From Leidyana gryllorum EB-2025a (lineage: Eukaryota; Apicomplexa), in contig JBLWGC010000201.1 of NCBI GenBank assembly GCA_048772705.1, forward strand, positions 1-64,000: a DNA stretch of 64,000 bases, in the 5' to 3' direction. Both the position numbers and the translations under genes were made by a program. Of the stretch, positions 17,075-25,331 are shown in pieces. The notes beneath the pieces were generated by a model, which did no database searches, had not been told where the DNA came from, and was given only the letters and a program-made list of their open reading frames with translations. Position 1 is the stretch's first letter. Each line of letters opens with the position of its first letter.

Positions 17075-17150
17075 GAAGACACAGTTCGTTTTCCCACCAT
17101 TCCAGGGATTCACGCTTGAGTTGGTGTCTGACCCCTCCGATCACATCGCA

Positions 17151-17233
17151 CGACAATTGCTGGATCTGCGCCAGCCCGGCCAAGGCCCTGTAGAGATCAA
17201 ATCTTCTCCCCTTCCCCACTCGGGCAAGTTGGC
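17151..17233 (-). pseudogene. tRNA-Ser family pseudogene
   Basis: Ser-like acceptor and D arm; anticodon loop destroyed. Sister at 22233. Confidence 0.6.
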
Positions 17234-17330
17234 AACTGTCGAACTTAGTAACAGATTCCATCCGTATTCGTCGTAGAATGTTCTGGCTTCTTCGGGTCGA
17301 GGGCAACTCTGTATCACAGATCCACTCCCT

Positions 17331-17404
17331 TGGTCACGCCCGGGCTCGAACCGGGGACCTTGAGCTTATTAGGCTCACGCTCTAACCGACTGAGCTACGC
17401 GACC
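17331..17404 (-). tRNA. tRNA-Ile(AAT)
   Basis: 74 nt. Acceptor GGTCGCG/CGTGACC; loop CTAATAA in TGAGC/GCTCA; B box GGTTCGAGCCC. Confidence 0.92.
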
Positions 17405-17523
17405 GCCTCCGACCACAGATGGCACCGATTCACTTACTTGATGCCTCTGCGTCGCCACTGCAATCCTTAGCATGTACTGCTGGTGTTTTGAGCCCAGCCG
17501 CCTACTCCGATGATCGCAGCACA

Positions 17524-17605
17524 CGACAACTGCTGGATGTGAACCAGCGCGGGCCAGGCCCAGTAGATTTCTAGTCTACCCCCTTAACCACTCGGGCAAG
17601 TTGCC
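17524..17605 (-). tRNA. tRNA-Ser(AGA)
   Basis: 82 nt, loop CTAGAAA, acceptor GGCAACT/AGTTGTC; T-loop has TTCACAT. Confidence 0.85.
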
Positions 17606-17673
17606 GCCCTCGAACGTGGCATTTTGCGGCCAGTGGCTTCACATACGATTCAGCGAGCTTTACTAGGACTGCT

Positions 17674-17740
17674 CGCGCCGCCCGAACGCGCGGTTCTCCC
17701 TTCAAAAAGTCTTGCGCTCTACCGACGGAGTTGGGGCGGC
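17674..17740 (-). pseudogene. tRNA-Lys(TTT)-like pseudogene
   Basis: Lys body with an expanded T run in the anticodon loop and no pairing 3' strand. Next to tRNA-Ser. Confidence 0.6.
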
Positions 17741-17872
17741 AAGGAAGCTCGCCCCGTACCCGAGGAAGGCACAGGATTCCACGATCAATACAAATGGAAT
17801 TGGTTACTAAGTCCGAATTTGTATCAGAGATCCACTTGGTCACGCCGACATACCAGCCTCACTTGAAGATCG

Positions 17873-17942
17873 TCCGGGTCGTCTAGTGCTTACAACAGCA
17901 AGTTGTGGCCGTGCATACCCAGGCCCGAATCCTGGCTTGGAT
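17873..17942 (+). tRNA. tRNA-His(GTG)
   Basis: Loop TTGTGGC gives GTG; acceptor TCCGGGT/GCTTGGA pairs with wobbles. D arm about two bases short. Confidence 0.8.
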
Positions 17943-18064
17943 AGTATGTCCACCGATGTCTCGAATGGGAGATGTAGGTGAAGCTTGTCCAAACCCACGA
18001 TCGGGCGTAGCTGCCCATGTCCTTCTGGATCGCTACACACTTCCATTTGACGGCTCCGTTAGTC

Positions 18065-18137
18065 GGCGCTATGGCCTAATGGATATGGTATCGGCCTACG
18101 GAACCGGGGATTCTGGGTTCGAGTCTCAGTAGGGTCT
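18065..18137 (+). tRNA. tRNA-Arg(ACG)
   Basis: Loop CTACGGA gives ACG. One acceptor mismatch (TAGGGTC) and GTCTC in the T stem. Confidence 0.8.
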
Positions 18138-18251
18138 GGGCGAATGGTCGGGTTGTAGCCTGTTCAGTCAACAACTCAGATCCTGTCTTAGCTGTCAGGG
18201 ACATTGTCTCGGGATGGGTCGAGTGCCTTGTTGCGTCAACAACTATCGGAC

Positions 18252-18323
18252 GGGCTGTTCTGGGAATCGAACCCAGGACTCCTTCCACCCTAAGGAAGAA
18301 TCATACCACTAGACCAAACAGTC
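18252..18323 (-). tRNA. tRNA-Pro(AGG)
   Basis: Loop TTAGGGT; T arm perfect; acceptor start GACTGTT has one mismatch. 89 bases from divergent Ala. Confidence 0.82.
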
Positions 18324-18412
18324 GACCGCTTGGTGGTGCAAACCGCTGAGTACAGTTGAGAGAGTGGTCATACTATGTTGAGAACCAACACATGCGATGG
18401 GGTCTGCACAAC

Positions 18413-18485
18413 GGGCGACTAGCTCAAATGGTAGAGCGCTCGCTTAGCATGCGAGAGGTACTGGGATCGATGCCCAGGTCGTCCA
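18413..18485 (+). tRNA. tRNA-Ala(AGC)
   Basis: 73 nt. Acceptor GGGCGAC/GTCGTCC; loop TTAGCAT in CTCGC/GCGAG; identical in mature sequence to 23648-23720. Confidence 0.92.
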
Positions 18486-18599
18486 AACTTCGTACGGCTG
18501 CACCTGCCGCTATTTATTTACCGAGTTGAGAGCTTTTAATTGTGCTGTGCAGCCCTTGGACAGACCTGGGCACCGCAGTATGTGTGAAGGTTGCTTCAG

Positions 18600-18661
18600 A
18601 GCCCGGATTTCCGAGTTTGCATTTTACAATCACACACTCTGCCGACTAAGATACAAGAGCC
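18600..18661 (-). pseudogene. tRNA-Asn-family pseudogene
   Basis: D arm and acceptor 5' strand recognisable; loop TTGTAAA; T arm lost. Sister at 24835. Confidence 0.45.
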
Positions 18662-18769
18662 AGTTACAATCTTTCAAAAGTCAGTAGAGAGACGCGTGTT
18701 GCATGTGTCCAGTTGAGGGAGCGCTAGTCCGGACGGCTCTACAAACCTTTTTTTTGGGAAGGACTGATC

Positions 18770-18841
18770 GGTTACTTGGTGTAGTGGTTAGCACTGGAGA
18801 CTCTAAATCTCCTGACCTAGGTTCGATTCCCGGCGCAACCC
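18770..18841 (+). pseudogene. tRNA-Gln body with CTA anticodon
   Basis: Gln-family D and anticodon arms with stem GGAGA/TCTCC, but loop CTCTAAA gives CTA, complementary to the UAG stop codon. Two acceptor mismatches argue for a pseudogene. Confidence 0.6.
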
Positions 18842-18904
18842 CGAAACTAGTCCTCACTTTTTGGTGAAACCTCACCACTTCTCTTGGTCTGCGGGACCTT
18901 CGCC

Positions 18905-18977
18905 GCAGACATGGTGTAGTGGTCACGACGTCTGCTTACCACGCAGAAGGTCCCGAGTTCGATCGTCGGTGGCTGAA
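18905..18977 (+). pseudogene. tRNA-Val body with ACC loop
   Basis: Stem TCTGC/GCAGA perfect, loop TTACCAC. Acceptor GCAGACA/TGGCTGA has mismatches. Confidence 0.6.
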
Positions 18978-19032
18978 GCTCGCAACTTTCAGCGACAACC
19001 AAAACAAACAATCTTAAGCGGAATCAACTGTG

Positions 19033-19104
19033 CTCCGAAACCGGGCATCGAATCCGAGTCTTCCGCGTGACAGGCGGAAATACTGACCACTACTTCATCT
19101 CGGA
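19033..19104 (-). tRNA. tRNA-Asp(GTC), degenerate
   Basis: Loop CTGTCAC gives GTC. D arm (GAAGTAG) and one T-stem base changed. Confidence 0.7.
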
Positions 19105-19198
19105 CGCTCGTCAACGCGGCGGACTTCAACCCCAAAAGTCTTCCTTCTCGAGACTTCACGGACACAAAACGTGCAATGTGGCGAGCCAAGAACACGGC

Positions 19199-19278
19199 GG
19201 CAAGATGGCCGAGTGGTCTAGGGCGCTGTGTTACGGCTGGAGTTCGAAAGGCCGTGGGTTCGAATCCGACTCTTGTCC
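19199..19278 (+). pseudogene. tRNA-Leu body with ACG loop
   Basis: Acceptor GGCAAGA/TCTTGTC kept; loop TTACGGC; anticodon stem partly mispaired. Confidence 0.6.
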
Positions 19279-19348
19279 GCCGGTTGTATTGTATTGGCAC
19301 TCGGTCCCCTCACTTCACTGATAGACAGTCGTTCGAGCTACATACGCC

Positions 19349-19419
19349 TGCACCTGCCGGGACTCGAACGCGGGTTACGACCTTGGAAGGGTCGCATCTT
19401 ACCCTTAGACCACAAGTGC
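19349..19419 (-). tRNA. tRNA-Gly(TCC)
   Basis: Same body as 8909-8979, loop CTTCCAA; one T-stem change (CGCGT). Confidence 0.87.
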
Positions 19420-19499
19420 AATTGCGAAAGAGCCGCAGCACCCCGAGAGACTTGGGCGATTTCTGCGTCGAGCTGTCTGCACCCTACTAAAAAACGGAC

Positions 19500-19560
19500 T
19501 GTTCGGGAATCGAATTGAGCACTTCCTCCAAGTGGAGGAAAATTATATCACGAGCACTTC
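19500..19560 (-). pseudogene. tRNA-Pro-derived fragment
   Basis: T arm and acceptor of Pro type, anticodon lost; inverted copy at 27273. Confidence 0.4.
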
Positions 19561-19643
19561 AACTCGACATCCGCAGCAGTGGCCCCCATACAGCTAGCAA
19601 GCTTGCCTCGGTCGAAACGGAACGTCTTCCGCGTGCGAGGCTA

Positions 19644-19716
19644 TGATGCGGATGGGACTCGAACCCACAACTCCCGGTTCCGAAGACCGATGCCATATCC
19701 ATTAGGCCACCGCACC
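19644..19716 (-). tRNA. tRNA-Arg(TCG)
   Basis: 73 nt. Acceptor GGTGCGG/CCGCATC, loop CTTCGGA; identical body to 27117-27189. Confidence 0.92.
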
Positions 19717-19747
19717 ATAGACAAGCTTCGGTCATCTCGGGAGCTCG

Positions 19748-19820
19748 TCCACTGTAGTCTAAGTGGCTAGGATATGCGGCTTTCACCCGCACGAACCGGG
19801 TTCAAGTCCCGGCAGTGGAA
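19748..19820 (+). tRNA. tRNA-Glu(TTC)
   Basis: 73 nt. Acceptor TCCACTG/CAGTGGA, stem TGCGG/CCGCA, loop CTTTCAC gives TTC. Best Glu copy in the window. Confidence 0.93.
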
Positions 19821-19888
19821 GTTACTCGAGCAAAGTGCTCCAGTAATCCCCGTCAATAGTAACTGATTCGTGATCTTCGGCTTGTATT

Positions 19889-19960
19889 GCCTTCTTAGCT
19901 TAGAGGCAGAGCATTCGCTTAGTAAGCGAAAGGTCGCCGGTTCGATTCCGGCAGAAGGCT
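19889..19960 (+). tRNA. tRNA-Thr(AGT)
   Basis: 72 nt, loop TTAGTAA, acceptor paired; one D-loop change. Confidence 0.91.
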
Positions 19961-20082
19961 TGCTCACGAGCTCAAGCTTTTCTGGCTGGTCTCTCAGGTC
20001 TCGATAACGACCTGAGAGGGCTGCAAAATTCTTCGGTGGAAGATGAAGGATCTCTCTACTAACCTCTGAAAGAATGTCACTG

Positions 20083-20155
20083 GGTCGGGTAGCTCAGTCG
20101 GCAGAGCGTGTGGCTGTTAACCACAAAATCGCAGGTTCGAAACCTACCAGGACCG
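20083..20155 (+). tRNA. tRNA-Asn(GTT)
   Basis: Loop CTGTTAA with perfect stem; acceptor GGTCGGG partly mispaired. Confidence 0.78.
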
Positions 20156-20246
20156 GGTTCTGCGGCACCGTACTCTCTAGACGGCACTTGTGCTCTTGGA
20201 CCCTTCCAAGGTCGTAAAAATACCGGCAGTTGAAAACTGCGAAGTT

Positions 20247-20319
20247 TGGACGACCTGGGCATCGATCCCAGTACCTCTCGCATGCTAAGCGAGCGCTCTA
20301 CCATTTGAGCTAGTCGCCC
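20247..20319 (-). tRNA. tRNA-Ala(AGC)
   Basis: 73 nt, all arms paired, loop TTAGCAT. Confidence 0.92.
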
Positions 20320-20407
20320 ATTGTGCAGACTCCATCGCATTTTTTTGTTCTCCACATCGTATGACCACTCTCTCGACTGTATTCAGCGGGTTTCACGACC
20401 GACAGGC

Positions 20408-20479
20408 GGCTGGTTGGTCTAGTGGTATGATTCTTCCTTCGGGTGGAAGAAGGCCTGTGTTCGACTCCCAGAAGAGCCC
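20408..20479 (+). tRNA. tRNA-Pro(CGG), degenerate
   Basis: Loop TTCGGGT; T stem and acceptor carry changes (GGCCTGTG, AGAGCC). Confidence 0.65.
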
Positions 20480-20593
20480 GTCTTATAGTTGTTGACTAAA
20501 TGCCACGTCTCTCCAAGGTCGTATGATCGCGGATGAAGTCCAGACCAGCTGAGACAAAATCTGAGTTGCAGCAGTTGTGAGGGGCTGGAACTG

Positions 20594-20665
20594 CTCCAAG
20601 ACCGGGAATCGAACCCGGATCTTCCGCGTGACAGGCGGAAATACTAACTACTATACTATCTCGGA
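20594..20665 (-). tRNA. tRNA-Asp(GTC)
   Basis: 72 nt. Loop CTGTCAC gives GTC in TCCGC/GCGGA; GGTTCGATTCC B box; one acceptor change. Confidence 0.87.
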
Positions 20666-20754
20666 CGTTCTGAACACGCCGCCCTCCAACCCCAAAAGTC
20701 CTTCCATTTTGAGATGTCAAGCAAACGCGTGGAGCGGCGAGCTAACAACATGCC

Positions 20755-20816
20755 GGCAAGATGGCCGAGTTGCCCAAGACGCTGTGCTCAGACTGCAGTG
20801 CGAAAGGGCGAGGATC
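20755..20816 (+). pseudogene. tRNA-Leu(CAG), 3' part lost
   Basis: Loop CTCAGAC keeps CAG; T arm and acceptor 3' strand degenerate. Confidence 0.55.
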
Positions 20817-20854
20817 TGGGGTTAAGCCTATCGAACCCCGGAGCAGTTGGACAG

Positions 20855-20934
20855 CCGGGGAAAGCTCAGTTGGTAGAGCATCTGACTGTAGTGCTGGCAT
20901 CAGATAGTCGGCGGTTCGGTTCCGTCCCACCGGA
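20855..20934 (+). tRNA. tRNA-Tyr(GTA) with 7-base intron
   Basis: Stem TCTGA/TCAGA, loop CTGTAG-A with TGCTGGC inserted after position 37, the usual place of nuclear tRNA introns. T arm present; acceptor CCGGGGA/CCACCGG has mismatches. Confidence 0.72.
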
Positions 20935-21000
20935 TGGTTTTGGCAGACAGCGTTGATAGGCCAACTAGACTACTCCGGCGAGGGTTCCATCTATGTAGTT

Positions 21001-21073
21001 CGGATGGGCTGGGAATCAATCCCAGAACCTTTCGTACACTAAGCCACCGTTTCATCATCTGGGCTAGCCTCCC
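21001..21073 (-). pseudogene. tRNA-Ala-family pseudogene
   Basis: Occupies the Ala place opposite Pro; loop and D arm changed. Confidence 0.5.
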
Positions 21074-21162
21074 ACTGTGCCTACCTCATGGCATTGAGTG
21101 ATACTTCACATAGTGAGACGAGTCTCTCGACTGTACCCAGCGGGTTGAACCACCGGCTAGGC

Positions 21163-21234
21163 GGCTGTTTGGTCTAGTGGTATGATCCTTCCTTAGGGTG
21201 GAAGGAGTCCTGGGTTCGATTCCCAGGACAGCCT
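21163..21234 (+). tRNA. tRNA-Pro(AGG)
   Basis: 72 nt. Stem CTTCC/GGAAG, loop TTAGGGT, perfect T arm; one acceptor wobble. Confidence 0.9.
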
Positions 21235-21335
21235 GTCTGATAGTTGTTGACGCAACACGGCACTCGACCCATCCCGGACAGCTAAGACAGGATCTGAGTT
21301 GTTGATTCAACAGGCTGCAACCCGGCCATCCGCCC

Positions 21336-21408
21336 AGACGCTACTGGGACTCGAACCCAGAATCCCCCGTTCCGTAGACCGATGCCATATCCATTAGGCC
21401 ATAGCGCC
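21336..21408 (-). tRNA. tRNA-Arg(ACG)
   Basis: Loop CTACGGA; acceptor GGCGCTA/TAGCGTC; T arm perfect. Confidence 0.87.
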
Positions 21409-21531
21409 GACTAACGGAGCCGTCAAATGGAAGTGTGTAGCGATCCAGAGAGGACATGGGCAGCTACGCCCGATCGTGGGTTTGGACAGGCTTCACCTAC
21501 ATCTCCCATTCGAGACATCGGTGGACATACT

Positions 21532-21601
21532 ATCCAAGCCAGGATTCGGGCCTGGGTATGCACGGCCACAACTTGCTGTTGTAAGCACTAGACGACCCGG
21601 A
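21532..21601 (-). tRNA. tRNA-His(GTG)
   Basis: Inverted sister of 17873-17942; loop TTGTGGC. Confidence 0.8.
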
Positions 21602-21730
21602 CGATCTTCAAGTGTATGTCGGCGTGACCAAGTGAGTGGATGTCTGATACAAATTCGGACTTAGTAACCAATTCCATTTGTATTGATCGTGGAATCCTGT
21701 GCCTTCCTCGGGTACGGGCCGAGCTTCCTT

Positions 21731-21796
21731 GCCGCCCCAACTCCGTCGGTAGAGCGCAAGACTTTTGAAGGGAGAACCGCGGGTTCGGGCGGCGCG
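21731..21796 (+). pseudogene. tRNA-Lys(TTT)-like pseudogene
   Basis: Inverted sister of 17674-17740; anticodon stem not formed. Confidence 0.6.
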
Positions 21797-21859
21797 AGCA
21801 GTCCTAGCTCGCTGAATCGTATGTGAAGCTACTGGCCGCAAAATGCCAAGTTCCACAGC

Positions 21860-21942
21860 GGCAACTTGCCCGAGTGGTTAAGGGGGTTAGACTAGAAATC
21901 TACTGGGCCTGGCCCGCGCTGGTTCAAAATCAGCAGTTGTCG
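21860..21942 (+). tRNA. tRNA-Ser(AGA)
   Basis: 83 nt; acceptor GGCAACT/AGTTGTC; loop CTAGAAA; one extra T before the anticodon stem and AAAT in the T arm. Confidence 0.8.
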
Positions 21943-22061
21943 TGTGCTGCGATCATCGGAGTAGGCGGCTGGGCTCAAAACACCAGCAGTACATGCTAAG
22001 GATTGCAGTGGCGACGCAGAGGCATCAAGTAAGTGAATCGGTGCCATCTGTCGTCGGAGGT

Positions 22062-22135
22062 GGTCACGTAGCTCAGTCGGTTAGAGCGTGAGCCTAATAA
22101 GCTCAAGGTCCCCGGTTCGAGCCCGGTCGTGACCA
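22062..22135 (+). tRNA. tRNA-Ile(AAT)
   Basis: 74 nt; loop CTAATAA; T arm and acceptor paired. Confidence 0.92.
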
Positions 22136-22232
22136 AGGGAGTGGATCTGTGCTACAGAGTTGCCCTCGACCCGAAGAAGCCCCAACATTCTACGACGAAT
22201 ACGGATGGAATCTGTTACTAAGTTCGACAGTT

Positions 22233-22315
22233 GCCAACTTGCCCGAGTGGGGAAGGGGAGAAGATTTGATCTCTACAGGCCCTGGGCCGGGCTGGTGCAG
22301 ATCCAGCAGTTGTCG
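22233..22315 (+). pseudogene. tRNA-Ser family pseudogene
   Basis: Inverted sister of 17151-17233; anticodon arm destroyed in both. Confidence 0.6.
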
Positions 22316-22391
22316 TGCGATGTGATCGGAGGGGTCAGACACCAACTCAGGCGTGAATCCCTGGAATGGTGGGAAAACCAACTGTGTCTTC

Positions 22392-22462
22392 TGCATCTGC
22401 CGGGAATCGAACCCGGGTCGTCTCGATGGCAACGAGACATTCTACCACTAGACCACAGATGC
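22392..22462 (-). tRNA. tRNA-Gly(GCC)
   Basis: 71 nt. Acceptor GCATCTG/CAGATGC, TCTCG/CGAGA, loop TTGCCAT; all perfect. TTTT run downstream. Confidence 0.93.
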
Positions 22463-22582
22463 ATAATATCTTGTTGAGCTAGTCGCCCGCTGTGCAGACC
22501 TCATAGCATTCCGTGGTTTTCGCCCCTCATCAGATACCTGTTTCCAGAGACACACGCCCCTTTCACAGTCCGAAAGCTCCGC

Positions 22583-22655
22583 GCAGCCATGGTCTAGTGG
22601 TTACGACGTCTGCTTCACACGCAGAAGGTCCCGAGTTCGATCCTCGGTGGCTGTA
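22583..22655 (+). tRNA. tRNA-Val(CAC)
   Basis: 73 nt. GCAGCCA/TGGCTGT, loop TTCACAC, T arm perfect. Confidence 0.92.
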
Positions 22656-22708
22656 GCTCGCAACTTTATCTGAGCACCAGGAAATCTGAAGCGGAAAAAC
22701 GAACTGTG

Positions 22709-22779
22709 CTCCGAGATCGGGAATCGACCCTGGTCTTCCGCGTGATAGGCGGAAATCCTAACCGCTATACTATCTCGGA
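22709..22779 (-). tRNA. tRNA-Asp-type gene with ATC anticodon
   Basis: Same ATC loop and one-base-short T-loop as its inverted sister at 16688. Confidence 0.65.
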
Positions 22780-22873
22780 CGCTCTGGATACGCCGGCCTC
22801 CAACCCCAGAAGTTCTTCCATTTTGAGATTCCACGGATAGAAAACGCGTGGGGCGGCGAGCCAACAACATTTC

Positions 22874-22953
22874 GGCAAGATGGTCGGGTGGTCCAAGGCG
22901 CTGTGTTCAGGCCGCAGTCCGAAAGGGCGTGGGTTCGAATCCCACTCTTGTCA
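22874..22953 (+). tRNA. tRNA-Leu(CAG)
   Basis: 80 nt, loop TTCAGGC; D arm has GGTCGGGTGG. Confidence 0.87.
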
Positions 22954-23085
22954 GGCGTTGTAGTCAGGACAACCTGCGACTTCATCCCAGCATGCCCCCA
23001 CGATGCGCGCCGGACAGCCCGCCGTGCACGTGGCACCCGGCTAACTTTTGTCGATACAACTGCCACATGATTCTCCAGCTAAGTT

Positions 23086-23157
23086 GCCTTCTTAGCTTAG
23101 GGGCAGAGCGTTCGCTTCGTAAGCGAAAAGTCGCCGGTTCGATTCCGGCAGAAGGCT
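23086..23157 (+). tRNA. tRNA-Thr(CGT)
   Basis: 72 nt, loop TTCGTAA, all stems paired. Confidence 0.92.
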
Positions 23158-23223
23158 TTGATGCATCGATAAGCTTATGAGGAATGGCCGTCACCACGTA
23201 CAAGATTCACCAAATCGTGTTCT

Positions 23224-23293
23224 GCATTTGTGGTCTAGTGGAAGAGTCGCTCGCTGCCATCGAGATAACCCGTGTGCGATTCCTGACAGATGC
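23224..23293 (+). pseudogene. tRNA-Gly(GCC) family, degenerate
   Basis: Loop CTGCCAT; T arm broken. Equivalent of the Gly copy next to element X. Confidence 0.55.
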
Positions 23294-23338
23294 AGAATGA
23301 TAGCATGATGAGTTTGTCGGCGGTTTCGATTCTGACCG

Positions 23339-23411
23339 TGGGAGTGGAGAGGATCGAACTCTCGACCTCAGGATTATGAGACCTACGCGCTACCGACTGC
23401 GCTACACTCCC
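23339..23411 (-). tRNA. Elongator tRNA-Met(CAT)
   Basis: 73 nt. GGGAGTG/CACTCCC, loop CTCATAA, T-loop TTCGATC. Cleaner than the copy at 15945. Confidence 0.92.
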
Positions 23412-23487
23412 CCTCCGACTTTCTCCGAGGAATCACCTGAACCCAGAATCATGCTGCCAGGCAGGTTGGGTCAAGATACAACAAAGC

Positions 23488-23559
23488 GGGCTGTTCTGGG
23501 AATGGAACCTAGGACTTCTTCCACCCGACGGAAGTATCATACCACTACACCAAACAGCC
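23488..23559 (-). tRNA. tRNA-Pro(CGG), degenerate
   Basis: Loop GTCGGGT retains CGG; T-loop TTCCATT and D arm changes. Confidence 0.62.
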
Positions 23560-23647
23560 GCCTGTCGTTCGTGCAACCCGCTGAAGACAGTTTAAAAAGT
23601 GTTCATCCTATGTTGAGAACCAACAAATGCGATGGGGTCTGCACCAC

Positions 23648-23720
23648 GGGCGACTAGCTCAAATGGTAGAGCGCTCGCTTAGCATGCGAGAGGTACTGGG
23701 ATCGATGCCCAGGTCGTCCA
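23648..23720 (+). tRNA. tRNA-Ala(AGC)
   Basis: 73 nt, all arms paired, loop TTAGCAT. Confidence 0.93.
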
Positions 23721-23839
23721 AAGTACGTACGGCTGCACGTGGCCGCAGTCAGACCCATCGCTACCATCTTTGAAGAGTCGCGAACCACAAGTGCCATTGG
23801 GAGAGCACCGCACTCAATGTCTAGGGTGCATCTGAAGCC

Positions 23840-23911
23840 GGTTCTCTTAGGTTCCGGACCTGCGAGTTTCTCATCAAAAGCCACACGCTCTGCCGACTGA
23901 GCTACAAGACC
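23840..23911 (-). pseudogene. tRNA-Asn-family pseudogene
   Basis: Inverted sister of 1543-1614 with the same damaged anticodon arm. Confidence 0.6.
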
Positions 23912-24045
23912 CCTTACAATGTTTCTGAGCTTAGTGGAGAGACCCTCCACTTTCTACTGCAACCCCTTTGTTGTAGGTTGACCCGACGGACCACCTCTTG
24001 TTAAGAGAGTACGGTTCTCATCCGAAACCTCAATTGGGGAACTTG

Positions 24046-24118
24046 CCCACTGTAGTCTAAGTGGCTAGGACAACCGCCTCTCACTCGCACGATCCGGGTT
24101 CAAGTCCCGGCAGTGGAA
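24046..24118 (+). tRNA. tRNA-Glu(CTC)
   Basis: Inverted sister of 1335-1407; loop CTCTCAC; T arm perfect. Confidence 0.75.
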
Positions 24119-24194
24119 GTCCTTGGACTACTCGAGCAAAGTGGTCCAGTAATCTCCGTCATTAGAGACTGTTTCGTGATCTTCGGCTTGCATT

Positions 24195-24266
24195 GCCTTC
24201 TTAGCTTAGGAGCAGAGCATTCGCTTAGTAAGCGAAAGGTCGCCGGTTCGATTCCGGCAGAAGGCT
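24195..24266 (+). tRNA. tRNA-Thr(AGT)
   Basis: 72 nt, loop TTAGTAA, stems paired. Confidence 0.92.
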
Positions 24267-24313
24267 TTGCTCACGAGCCGATCTATTCTAAATGTTTCCC
24301 TTTTGCGCACACT

Positions 24314-24385
24314 TAGCAATGAGTCGTTTCGATCGAGTGACCTTTGGGTTACGAGCCCAACACTCTTCCACTGAGCTACACTGCT
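24314..24385 (-). pseudogene. Initiator-type tRNA-Met body with CGT anticodon
   Basis: Same CTCGTAA loop and CATTGCT 3' strand as the inverted sister at 1067. Confidence 0.7.
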
Positions 24386-24495
24386 CGGTCTGGAACATGG
24401 AAGAGGGAGCCGAAATGCAATTCTTGAGATGCTGACGAGGTGGCTGTGTTAGTTTTAAAAACTGCTTATCCCATCGGGTCAACCGACAACCAAGA

Positions 24496-24567
24496 GGGCT
24501 GTTCTGGAAATCGAACCCAGGACTCCTTCCACCCTCAGGAAGGATCATCCCACTAGACCAAACTGCC
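24496..24567 (-). pseudogene. tRNA-Pro(AGG), degenerate
   Basis: Loop TGAGGGT keeps AGG; acceptor GGCAGTT mispaired as in its sister at 885. Confidence 0.6.
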
Positions 24568-24655
24568 GCCTATCGGTCGTGCAACCCGCTAGGTACACTC
24601 GAGAGAGTGGTCATACTATGTGAAGTACCACTAAATGCGATGGGGTCTGCACAGC

Positions 24656-24725
24656 GGGGGACTAGCTCAGGTGAAGCGCTCGCTTAGCGTGCGAGAGCTA
24701 GTGGGATCAATGCCCAGGTCGTCCA
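24656..24725 (+). pseudogene. tRNA-Ala(AGC), D arm shortened
   Basis: Loop TTAGCGT keeps AGC; D arm lacks several bases. Confidence 0.6.
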
Positions 24726-24834
24726 AAGTTTGCAGTGCTGCAATTGGCGCTATTTGACTACAGAGTTGTGAGCTTTGAAGGTGCCCTCTAGCCCTTGGAT
24801 AGACGTGGGCACCGCAGTATGTGTGAAGGTTGCC

Positions 24835-24899
24835 TCAGAGACCGGGTCTCCGGGTTTGTATTTTACAACCACACGCTCTGTCGACTGAAGTACAAGAGC
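24835..24899 (-). pseudogene. tRNA-Asn-family pseudogene
   Basis: Sister of 18600-18661; D arm recognisable only. Confidence 0.45.
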
Positions 24900-24996
24900 C
24901 AGTTACAATATCTCAGAGGTTAGTAGAGATACGCGTGTTGCGTGTTGAGGGCTAGTCCGGATGCTCTACCAACTCTTTTTTGTGAAGGAGTGAATG

Positions 24997-25067
24997 GGTT
25001 GCGTGGTGTAGTGGTTAGCACTGGAGACTCTTAATCTCCCGACCTGGTTCGATCTCCGGCGCGACCT
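24997..25067 (+). pseudogene. tRNA-Gln body with CTT anticodon
   Basis: Acceptor GGTTGCG/CGCGACC and stem GGAGA/TCTCC are good; loop CTCTTAA gives CTT. T arm lacks one base. Confidence 0.62.
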
Positions 25068-25131
25068 TGGAACTGATCCTCACTACTCCCTGAAACTTCG
25101 CGACTTCTTTTGGGCTGCGGGAACCATGCGT

Positions 25132-25204
25132 GTAGCCATGGTCTAGTGGTTACGACGTCTGTTTCACACGCAGAAGGTCCCGAGTTCAATCCTCGGTGGC
25201 TGTA
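25132..25204 (+). tRNA. tRNA-Val(CAC)
   Basis: Loop TTCACAC; GTAGCCA acceptor and TTCAATC T-loop each carry one change. Confidence 0.82.
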
Positions 25205-25259
25205 GCTCGCAACTTCCAGCGGCAACCAAAAGAGACAATCTTAAGCGGAATCAACTGTG

Positions 25260-25331
25260 CTCCAAAACCGGGCATCGAGTCCGGGTCTTCCGCGTGACAG
25301 GCGGAAGTACTAACCACTCTACTATCTCGGA
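25260..25331 (-). tRNA. tRNA-Asp(GTC)
   Basis: Loop CTGTCAC gives GTC; T-loop and acceptor slightly altered. First copy in a tandem duplication. Confidence 0.75.

Larger units (their letters stand above)
16306..18485. repeat. Left arm of a large inverted repeat
   Basis: Matches 20982-23161 in inverted orientation (positions sum to about 39467), keeping the order Thr, Leu, Asp, Val, Gly, Ser, Ile, Ser, Lys, His, Arg, Pro, Ala. Confidence 0.85.
20982..23161. repeat. Right arm of the large inverted repeat
   Basis: Inverted partner of 16306-18485; spacer between the arms is about 2.5 kb and itself full of tRNA copies. Confidence 0.85.
23486..24698. repeat. Inverted copy of 757-1967
   Basis: Same tRNA order (Pro, Ala, Asn, Glu, Thr, iMet, Pro, Ala) in reverse complement. 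Positions sum to about 25453. Confidence 0.85.

Noticed and set aside
18721-18760. Poly-T/hairpin as a true terminator or promoter before the Gln copy
   Set aside because: The T8 run precedes the tRNA on its own strand and no gene upstream uses it convincingly.
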